Shown here one piece after another: positions 55,435-64,000 of a DNA stretch of 64,000 bases. Made by a program: the position numbers and the translations under genes. The stretch spans positions 2,363,424 to 2,427,423 of the forward strand of contig JADCRB010000013.1 in assembly GCA_021464245.1 (NCBI GenBank). The letters are read 5' to 3'. Positions within the stretch are counted from its first letter, which is position 1. Each line of letters starts with the position of its first letter. Source of the DNA: Carallia brachiata. Taxonomy: Eukaryota > Streptophyta > Magnoliopsida > Malpighiales > Rhizophoraceae. The notes beneath the pieces were generated by a model, which saw nothing but the letters and a program-made list of their open reading frames with translations, was not told the DNA's origin and did not search any database.

Positions 55435-58400
55435 AACAGTGGTATGAAAGAAAGAAAGCAGAAAGTGGAGAACACAAAAGATGCGAAGAGGACTTTGTGC
55501 ACACATAGTGGGGGTGTGTGTGTGTGTATAGAAGCAGAAGATAAATGCCCAATGCATAAAATATAAAGTAAGATTTTTAGCGCTATATATTCTAAGAAAT
55601 AATATACATGCTTTTTGCTTGCTTGAGAGATCGAGAGACAAGGGACATAGGGATTTCAATGTGTTTTTTTTTTTTTTTGGTCTTTCATTGTTAGAGTGAA
55701 AAGGAACTTGAAGCAGAAGATTGGAGTTTGGAGAAGACACGACAACGTTTTTAAGTTTTCAAACTTTTTTTTAATTTTTTGATATTAAAAATTACAAAAA
55801 TACTCACATATATTCATAAAATGTTAGACACTTATAATTTTTGTATTTAACAAGTGTGAAGGGCATATTTATATCAAACATGTGTCCGACATGACTTACT
55901 TCCAAAAAATGCCTTATCCATGCATTAGTGCCTATTAGTCGTAAAGCAAAAACCAGATGCCAAGCTTAAACCCAAAAAAATAGATGCGGTGGACGAGCAA
56001 TTAAGCTCTTAGAAAATGACCCCTGTTTTTATTTTTTTTTTATTAAAAAATGAAGAGTGAGCGTAGTACTTAGATGATCTCATTAAGAAGATATTGAATT
56101 TCTTGCCAGTGATGACAATCATCCGACTGATCATAGAAAAGCTCACACTAAAGGAGGTATAAATTTAACCCTATCAAAAGCTCGTAATCCCAAGACTAGA
56201 ATCTCTCATCCGGATCTAAAACGGCTTAACTAGTTAGACCATGGCAGTTGTGGTAATAAGCTTTGTTTTTTTGTTTTTTTTTTCTTAAAAAGAACAATTA
56301 TTAGCGAACATGAACAAAACTAAAATAGAAACATTATCTGCTAGGATATCGGCTTAATCCTACTATATCAGACTTCAAGAGAGGTTTTGAATTTCTGGGA
56401 CAAGCGAATCCCAATAAACAAGAAGAGTCTATCCGGTGCATCCAGGTTGTCCAATGACCTCTGTTTTTGCTACAATAAACTACCAACCTTTTCAATCCCC
56501 TGGCCCAAAGAAGTTGATCCTTTGCCTAACAATTTAATATTTTGCGTTGCTTGGTTTTCTAACAAATTATAACGACATTTATGACCAAAATATATTTTTC
56601 GTAATTGTAAATTTCTTTTTCTTAAAAAAAAAAAAAAAGGCTTTTATGCTTTTAGCATATTTAACTTGAGCAAGTGTCAAAATTTAATACATAATTCATT
56701 CTAGGACCCACCTTTAAGCCTCTTGGGTTGAAAGAAATGAAGATTGACCCCAAGCTCTCCTGAAGACAAGAGTTTATCTTTTGTATTTCGCTATAAGGAA
56801 GGGAAACGAGCCATAGCACATCCATGTATCAAGATGAAGGAAAATTGGGTGCAGTTTAACTTGATTTTGTATTATTCCCCCCCGCTTAACATTTTGTTTT
56901 GCCCAGTTCAAACCTTCTTTAATTTCTAATCTTTTAGTTCTGTGTAGATGTCTGTGTCAACTATTTATATAAAAAATTCAATTTTATTAATCTAAAAATA
57001 CTATACAACTGAAAATCACATACAAATAAAATAGATATCACGTCATTATATAATGACTATCATCTAATTTTAAGCAACTATTAAATCTCACAAGATAAGA
57101 TTTAACTAGTCTGACTTTCATTCAAATACTAATTAACTAATAATTTGGATTAACTTTAATATTCCTTTAATATTGATTGTAGTCATTCATACTGTCTATT
57201 TCAGATTGACAAAACCTACAAACTTCAACTTTGTTGTCAAAATTTTCTTCACATCAATAACTTTGTAATATTATCTTTATTCATAGCATCGAACTATTAA
57301 AACTTTGAAAAAGTCATTTCACATGTTCACAATATGTAAACATAAATAATTGTATTATATCATACCTTGGCAATTTTATCTTGATTTTCCTCAACTGATT
57401 TCCACTTGGCCTTCAAATCGACAAGGGAACTCGTGACACATGACCACGACCTTATGGTCTGGGACCCCATTTCCCATCATACTGACAATTTGTGGTATTC
57501 ACACTCTCTTCTGGATGCTTCATCTCTTGTATTTTTCACCGAGACTTGATTGGGCTAACTTTTAATTCTCTATTTTTTTAACTCTCAATTCAACAAGTCC
57601 CTATATTACAACATTATATCTATCTGAACTCAAACAGAAACGCTTCTTTCTTACACCATTACGGTTGCTCCTTCTACAGTACCATCGGCCATAAGCGACT
57701 CCACGTCCCCTAGCAACCTTTTTAGGGGGTATATATATCAGTTTTGGAGCTGAAGAAGCATGACAGAGGGAACAAGGCATTGGAATTAATTAAGAGCAGG
57801 ATTGCTTGGTGGGTGACTGATCGAAGACATGATATCTGATCTGGGCAATGTGGGTTCCGAAAATTGTAATTTTGTGAAATTTGAGAGAGTAATGCTTGTG
57901 AATACGATATGCAATTATTAAGGAGACATCTCCTAGTTGATCCTCATATTGAAAAGGATGAAGCCACCTGATTATGTTTTTGGCAACATCCTTTAACAAA
58001 ATCTAGGTAACCAAGCAATTTTTAAAAAATAAATACTATATAGCCCCTATCCAGTCCACTAAAATGACATAAAAGTGATATGCGTCATTGGATGATTAAA
58101 TTAAAAAAAAAAAGATAAACTGTTGCATATCATTAAAATGGGACTAGAGATCGATCCACAAAGAATTTTTAGGAGGGGCAAATTATATATATATATATGT
58201 GATTATATTGAATAATAAACATTATAAGTATATTTTATGAGTTTCAATGTTTCAAAAGTATTTTTTATTTCTTGATAATCAAATATATTTGTTTCTATAT
58301 AAATAATCATTAATTCAATCATTTAGTTATTTATCTTTTATGTGATTATGCAATACATTATTTATAACATTTAATGTAAAAAAATAATTTTTTATTGTAA

Positions 58401-58822
58401 CTGTTGTAACTGATAAAATTAAGTCAATTTTACAAACAAAATAAACATTTAGATATACAATGTATTTCTAAATTTTTTTAATGACCATTACTAATAGTTT
58501 ATTTCATTAAAAAATAAAATATATTTCTAAACAGATAGTATAAAAATAAGAAAAATTTAGTCAAACAATTTTAAAAATAAATAAAAAAACCATTACCATT
58601 GAAAACTAAAAGCCGCGTGTTTGAAAGCCTCGAGGAAGAACAAAGAAAACAAACAATCAAATTCTTCTTGTTGATCTCAAACCTAAGACAGGTGGTTTGG
58701 GGTGGGGAGGGGAGGGGGATAAAGGGCGCGGACTGCTGGACTAGGCCATGCCTATAGATGTATTTATCCATTGATTAATAGTAATTTCAAGAGAATGGAG
58801 GTGGAGGGCAATTTCCTCTCAG
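55435..58822. other. AT-rich spacer
   Basis: No supported gene. A minus-strand frame around 57500-57370 (GSQTIRSWSCVTSSLVDLKA then KWKSVEENQDKIAK) stops at a GTATGA splice-donor-like site and might be a stray exon, but nothing else supports it. TA repeats lie near 57730 and 58186. Confidence 0.5.
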
Positions 58823-59035
58823 AGGAATATGGGCTTCTAAAAGATCTTTTACACTGTGCCCAATCTCAAAATTAGTTTTATGCATATGACTGGCAATGAT
58901 AAAAACAAATGCAATAGCTAAATTACGGTGTGCAATATCAGTTAGCCATAAGCTTTGTGTTTGCAGATGGAACCCTCGAAGAAGGGTTAGAATGGCAGTT
59001 CCTACTCCTTGGGAGGTGCCAAATAAATGACTACT
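58823..59035 (-). pseudogene. psaB: Nuclear copy of chloroplast psaB (213-bp fragment)
   Basis: Minus-strand reading: [20 protein letters not shown], then [40 protein letters not shown] and [11 protein letters not shown]. This is the mid-part of PsaB, the photosystem I P700 apoprotein A2, which in the plastid binds chlorophyll and the reaction-centre cofactors. Only about 71 codons are present, with sharp loss of similarity at both ends. Several substitutions change strongly conserved residues, including histidines that are chlorophyll ligands in the family (HHH-type run changed to HRN). It is therefore an old plastid-to-nucleus transfer and has no function as psaB. Confidence 0.9.
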
Positions 59036-59674
59036 GTGAAAAAATATGCTAGGCATTCGCAATTGGGTGAAATTTAGTCAGATCGTGCTACTTTGAAATT
59101 CGAAGTTGTTTTTCGTAGCAGTCCAGGGGTTGCTTTACTTTTGGACATGCCTCGTTTGCTTTGCTCTTCTTCTCTGGACACATTTGGAGCCATCCCTGAT
59201 CCCCACATAGAACTGTCCTTAAATGGGACAATATTACTACTTTAGTGCTATCTAAAAAATGCTACCTAGTAGTACTCATTTAGAAATTCCCACAAAGATG
59301 CCTTAAAATCTTAAAAACCCCAATACTATCATTGATTGTCAATAAAAATGCCTATTAAGTTCTTCCTTAGGATGCGAGATTTGGTGATTGATTATATTTT
59401 TGATCTATTTTTTTAACCTTTGGATTTTTTTTTCTGAGTTTTTCATGTCTATTTTTAGGATATAGCTTAAAGATAAAAAACTAAAAAAAGAAAAAAAGTA
59501 AAGAAACAAAAATTGACTTTATCCTGAACAGATCGAAACCACTGCAAAGAAAATCTAAATTTGCTTCCTCAATAAACCAAATATATTATAAAATTAGTGA
59601 TTTCATTTATTATACTCCACTTTTAGATTATGAATCGAATGACCTTTTTTTTTATCTTGCCTTGCGAATTTTGG
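59036..59674. other. Spacer
   Basis: No feature supported. Confidence 0.6.
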
Positions 59675-59870
59675 TTTGTGGGCAGAGAAAATAGACAGGG
59701 AAATTATCTGTAATGTTAAAAACCTTCATTTTAAATAACAACGTTCATACTTTATGTAATAAAAAATAAAGTGATAAAATTTTGTCACATAAAACAAGAA
59801 TGTTGTTACTTAAAATTAAAAGTTTTTACATTAAAACCCTTTTCTCTGCCCATTTCTCTCTGCCCACAAA
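59675..59870. mobile_element. Near-palindromic MITE, 196 bp
   Basis: It begins TTTGTGGGCAGAG and ends CTCTGCCCACAAA. The arms stay similar inward: AATGTTAAAAACC / TTTTTACATTAAA, TTAAATAACAACGTTC / GAATGTTGTTACTTAA, and ACTTTATGT / ACATAAAAC, so nearly the whole unit can fold into a hairpin. No coding sequence. Confidence 0.75.
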
Positions 59871-60106
59871 TATTTTTCCTCTACCCAATTGTTCTAAAAA
59901 CTCAATTCCTCTTCTTTGACTTTTGTTTATTAACTTCTCTGACTACCAAGTTTTTTTTTTTTTATGCCACTAGGTGGCTGTCAATTAAGAAGCTGTTGGG
60001 GGCTGTAAGGAGTTGTAAGCCAGTAAGTGGAGGAGCATGTGAAGGGTTCATTGGTAAATTTACTTATTTTGGGTATGTTGAGAAATTTTCTGTGACTCAA
60101 CTGAAG

Positions 60107-60300
60107 TTCTGATACCATGTTGGGTTACAGAAGCACAGAAACAAATACCAGCAAAATATATAAGTGCAGGATCACAATAGGCATACGCTTGGAAGCCATA
60201 AATGACGCCCTCAAATTGGTACCTCTCAGTACCACAAAGTGGTACAACTTTTCCCCTCACCAAATGCCCATATATATACTAGTCATGACTTAAGGCCAAA
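60107..60300 (-). mobile_element. LTR end plus primer-binding site (minus strand)
   Basis: On the minus strand, an LTR terminus CTTCTGTAACCCAACA is followed by TGGTATCAGAAC (about 60118-60107), a primer-binding site. The LTR part up to about 60290 matches the LTR at 12.99-13.41 kb, including the palindrome GTACCACAAAGTGGTAC (60229-60245), and carries a TATATATATGGGC promoter-like word (about 60275). The internal region that should follow at lower coordinates is not recognisable. Confidence 0.7.
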
Positions 60301-60374
60301 AATATTCATGAATGGTAGATAATCTTATGCCATTAATTTTTAATATTTTTCCTCTTTTGGTGGGGTACAATAAA

Positions 60375-60516
60375 TCCTTTCACAAGAACAAGAGATGGGA
60401 GTTAGTGAAATTACCTAAGGGTAAGAAAGCTATTCGCTGCAAGTGGGTGTTCAAGGGGAAAGAAGGCACACTAGGAGTTCAATAAGTAAGGTATAAAGCA
60501 AGACTGGCTGTTAAGG
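60375..60516 (+). pseudogene. Copia reverse-transcriptase start, split by an insertion
   Basis: TWELVKLPKGKKAIRCKWVF then KGKEGTLGVQ--VRYKARLAVK is the start of a copia reverse transcriptase (about 60388-60515). It continues after the 851-bp insertion with GYGQVPGVDFTNV-like sequence at 61375. Confidence 0.85.
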
Positions 60517-61367
60517 CCCTTAAGAGGTGTTTGCGGGTCGAATTAGGTAGATTTGGGGTTATATCCGCATCCAATCCATTGATGACAAATTGGATAATTC
60601 TCCATCCGCACCCAATTCGCCATACAACCCAATCCATCCAATTCAATCCGCTATTGGCAAATTAGATTAGATCGATTTTGGCAGACTGTACATAATAAAA
60701 AAAATTATAATTTTCTTCAATTTATAGCTATCATCAATCATCAATGTTTTTAATTATTCTTACTGACTTTATTATTATAATGTATATATCATATCCATTT
60801 GAAATTTCAAACATGCATGAGAACTGATCAAGATCTACTAAAAGATTATATTAGGCCAGTTTTACTTAGCAAAATACATCTTAAGGTCGATTTACTGAGC
60901 GGTCCGTATCTAATTCACAATGCCAAGGATTCGACCTCATATTTTTAATTAATTAGGGTCTCAACCCGATTGACATCGATAAGTTTAATTTTTAATGTCG
61001 AATTATATATAGGAGAGAAGCATATGACATGGCAGGCCTTTGATTCTCCACGTTGCCGGTAACTTCGAAGGCTAACAATCCTTTCTTGGAAATTTTTACA
61101 AATGCAACCATAAGATTCCTGAAGGCATACATGTGGAGTTTAATAGAGATACACACAACATGAGGAGAGTTGAAGAAACAGCTTATGCGATAAACAATTC
61201 CACTTTGGCTAAGATAGAATAGATTGAACCCCCAATCCGCATCTAATCCACTCTTGGCAGATTTTAAAATTTTGAAACTGCAACCAATCCAGACCTCAGG
61301 GGTTTTGACGGGTTCAGATTGGTGCGGATTGGATTGGGTCGAGTTGTTCGATTTTTGAACAGCCCTA
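60517..61367. mobile_element. hAT-like insertion within the copia reverse transcriptase
   Basis: 851 bp between GTTAAGG repeats (60510-60516 and 61368-61374), which extend to TGTTAAGG / AGTTAAGG, 7 of 8 bases. The reading of the host reverse transcriptase continues across it. End sequences AAGAGGTGTTTGCGGG and TTTTTGAACAGCCCTAG are roughly inverted. The inner ends carry GGATTGGGT and AATCCAATCC-like words. No transposase is seen. hAT type is inferred from target length and ends. Confidence 0.6.
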
Positions 61368-61374
61368 GTTAAGG

Positions 61375-62750
61375 GATACGGTCAGGTTCCGGGTGTTGAC
61401 TTGACAAATGTGTGTTCTCTAGTTGTAAAGTATTGTTCAATTAGAACTTTGCTCAGTATCGTGGCCATGCATGATCTTGACTTGAGCAGTTGGATGTGAA
61501 GATTGCATTTTTACATGGAGAACTTGAAGAGAATATCTACATACAACAATTAGAGGGTTTTGTAGTTTCAGAAAAGGAGGACTATGTATGTTTGCTGAAA
61601 AAGTCTCTCTATAGCCTGAAATAGTTGTCCAAAGAATGGTATAAGAGGTTTGACTCTTTTATGACCACTTATGATTTTAAGAGATGCAGTTATGATAGTT
61701 GTGTATGCTTTAAAAGGAGTGGTGATGGGTCATTATATATCTACTCCTTTATGTTGATGTGTTGATAGTAACTAAGGATCATAAGAGATAAGAAAGGTCA
61801 AAGTTCAGCCTTATAAGAAGTTTAAGATGAAAGACTTGGGAGCAGCAAAAAAGATACTTCCAATGAAGATTTTGAGAAATAGGAAGGTATCAAAGTTGTA
61901 CTTGAGTCAGAAAGGGTACATTGAAAAAATTCTTCATAGGTTCAATATACAAAATACCAAACATGTTAACACTCTATTAACTGCACACTTTATACTTTCA
62001 TCTGCTTTATCTCCTTAGTCAGATGTTGAGATTGATTATATCTCCCAAGTTCTTTATTCTAGTGAAGTTGGATCTCTCATGTATGTTATGGTTTGCACAC
62101 CTCCAGAATTATATATGTTGTTAGTGTTGTAAGTAGGGACATGGCAAATCTTGGTAAAGAGCATTAAAGAGCAGTTTAGTGGATTTTCAAATACTTGTAC
62201 GGTTCTACTAACATTTATTTGCAATTTGGGAGATCTAAAGATGAAATCCTTGGATATGTTGACTCTGATTATGCTAGAGATCTTAATAAGAGAATGTCAC
62301 TTACAGGGTATGTCTTCACTATTGGTGGTTGTACTCTTAGTTGAAAAGCTACGTTGTAGACTATAATTACATTGTCTACTACTGAGCTAGAGTACATGGC
62401 GATTACTGAGCCTTTTAAGGAAGTTATTGGTTGAGAGGACTATTTACTGAGCTCATGGAGAATTGTTGGTTATCACCATTTACTATGACAGTCAGAGTAC
62501 TATATTTCTTAGTAAAGATTAGATGTTTCATGAGAGGAAAAAATACTTTGATGTGCGGTATCATTTTGTGCATGATGTCGTTGCTCGTGATGATATTGTG
62601 GTGAGCAAAGTTAGTACTCATGAAAATCCTGTTAATATGAAGACCAAGTGACTCCCTAATGCCAAATTTGAGCACTATTTGGACTTGGTTGGTGCTGCCC
62701 CTTGAGTTATACCTTTCGGGTTTATAAAAGAGATGAAGAGATTTTGTCAA
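61375..62750 (+). pseudogene. Copia reverse transcriptase (rest) and RNase H remains
   Basis: Readable in shifting frames: FTNVFSPVVKYC-like (about 61400), QLDVKIAFLHGELEENIYIQ (about 61488-61548), YVDVLIVTKD in place of the YVDD catalytic box (61750; second aspartate replaced by valine), KFKMKDLGAAKKILPMKILR (about 61820-61880), YLSQKGYIEKILHRFNIQNT, then TLSTTELEYMAITEPFKE (about 62370-62425) of RNase H and a tail around 62640-62700. Interrupted many times. Confidence 0.85.
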
Positions 62751-62793
62751 AAATTAAAGTTTTGTTTTGGCTTCACATTCATGTTAAGTAGAG

Positions 62794-63208
62794 ATTGTAG
62801 GAGTAAGATGACTCCAATCCTCTTCAGCCCGACCCAAAAAGTTCATGGAACGACATAATATGGAGTTTCGATAGGATCTATGGTGGAATCGGATTGATAT
62901 CCACTCCAACTACTAAATGTGTTGGGGTTGCCAGGGCCTTTAGTCCCTACTATGGACCTGTTATGATTTGGGCTTTGGGTTTTACCGTACACATACACAC
63001 ACACACATATATATTTGTTCTTTTCAGCTAAGACTTGTAAGCTTATTATTCTGTTGCTGCGCTCTAAACTCTTAACTTTGTGCTCTTTTTTAGTTTAATG
63101 AATTTCTCCTCTTTACCCGTAGTCTTTTCCCCACATTAGGGCTTTCCATGTAAAATATGTGCATTCTTGTTTTTGTTTTCTTTGTCTATCGCTTTTATTT
63201 TCACTACA
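62794..63208 (+). mobile_element. Copia LTR following the 61-kb pol fragment
   Basis: It is preceded by AAGTAGAGATTG, a copia polypurine-tract type word. It contains an ACACATATATATTTG promoter-like stretch near 63003 and the conserved end CCACATTAGGGCTTTCCATG (about 63132), typical of plant copia R-U5. It ends CACTACAA just before GCGGTATCAAAGC (63209-63220), which resembles a primer-binding site. Confidence 0.7.
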
Positions 63209-64000
63209 AGCGGTATCAAAGCTAATGGTTCAGCGTGAGACAAGAACAACACATAAAGTTCCTATGGATACTGCCTCATTTAGCCAATTTGGTTCTTGGA
63301 GTATTTGGCAAACACAGACTCTAAATTAAAGTTTAGCAAGACTTTGCTCGCTATTGGGCTATTGGGCTTGGTAGAGTGGTGCACATTTAAGGAGAGTAGA
63401 CCCAATGTGGGGAGACTCACACTTGATGGGGAGATTATTAGGATGTCATGTGTGAGTTGTTATATTAAATATTTCACATTAGAAAGGAAATGGAAGAGTA
63501 TGCAACTTATGAGTGAAAATGACCAATAAACCCAATGTTTTAAGGTTTTGTGTCGAGAAGTGATGTCAAGTTCACGAGTTGTTGCTTATCAGATCCTATT
63601 CAGATTTCTCTCAGTTTTGGACTCTCACGTAATAGTTAAATATGATTTTTGCTTTTTATTTTTTCTTGTAAAAAGAAATAATTACCTTTTAGAAACGTGT
63701 ATCTCCATAAATGTTATCTATTGTTCTCTTCACACTCCACAAAGTGGGTTGCTGACTTCAATTGTATAAACAGTTTGTCCAATAATTTTGATTTGTTGAT
63801 TATTGATAAGTCATCTTTTTGTCTCACTCTATCCAGTTTATTTTTCATCTTTTTTGTTTTTTTACTTGTATGAGCCTTCTTCACCATGATAACAAAAGCT
63901 CCTTCTGAGTAGTGATTCTCTCTTAGCATCCAAATATGGTGAGCTTTCCAACCAATATGAAGGTTATCTATATAGTTTTTATTTTGACAGTTCTAGTAGG
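63209..64000 (+). mobile_element. Possible second internal region and further LTR start
   Basis: A primer-binding-site-like word opens an internal region with a gag-like beginning (ATGGTTCAGCGTGAG, about 63224). At about 63419-63434, GATGGGGAGATTATTAGGATG looks like a polypurine tract plus the start of another LTR. Everything is heavily decayed, and the rest to the window end is AT-rich without a gene. Confidence 0.35.

Noticed and set aside
59771..60112. Plus-strand frame of 113 codons
   Set aside because: Starts inside the palindromic MITE, passes a T-run and ends in LTR-related sequence.

Overview
This is a piece of nuclear plant DNA, most likely from a woody or other eudicot. The evidence is AT-rich spacer, plant-specific families (DUF247/UPF0481, DUF679/DMP and a coiled-coil NLR fragment), layers of Ty1/copia and LINE retrotransposons, many small inverted-repeat elements, and a short chloroplast-derived insert. 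The species cannot be told from the window. It is gene-poor: one intact gene is clear (a DMP-family membrane protein at 43.2-43.8 kb). Two DUF247 genes are recognisable, and each carries a reading-frame defect. Most of the rest is decayed mobile DNA.

Layout. 0-8.5 kb: an LTR/primer-binding-site fragment, a hAT-like element, a 192-bp MITE with 46-bp arms, an LTR-like block and a pair of roughly 0.65-kb dispersed repeats (1.3 and 7.05 kb). 8.6-11.8 kb: a broken Ty1/copia element on the + strand. 11.9-17.5 kb: a LINE cut into three parts by two LTR-type insertions, one of which carries a 123-bp tandem repeat. 18.5-21 kb: small hairpins and two GC-rich, exon-like islands. 21.1-23.9 kb: DUF247 copy A (+) with its upstream block. 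24-30 kb: MITE-like repeats, a minus-strand LTR and some small open frames. 30.85-36.09 kb: a structurally complete but dead Ty1/copia element on the - strand. 36-43 kb: AT-rich spacer with MITEs. 43.1-43.8 kb: the DMP gene with a TATA box. 45.3-45.76 kb: an NLR N-terminal fragment (-). 46.4-49.3 kb: a duplicate of the DUF247 upstream block without its gene, invaded by a 1.24-kb poly-A retroelement. 50.25-53.9 kb: DUF247 copy B (-) with its own upstream block. 54-59 kb: spacer. 58.82-59.04 kb: a plastid psaB fragment. 60.1-64 kb: a minus-strand LTR piece and another broken Ty1/copia element (+) with a hAT-like insertion inside its reverse transcriptase.

The genes do not form a pathway. The most informative structure is the duplicated DUF247 family. 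Copies A and B are inverted relative to each other about 27 kb apart. They share their coding sequence, 3' flank and about 1.5 kb of upstream DNA, and a third upstream block lies next to copy B. Copy A has lost the C-terminal membrane anchor through a 1-bp deletion, and copy B is broken near codon 96 by a 2-bp deletion, so the two defects are complementary. No prokaryotic-type system, CRISPR array or operon is present. I saw no tRNA or rRNA gene.
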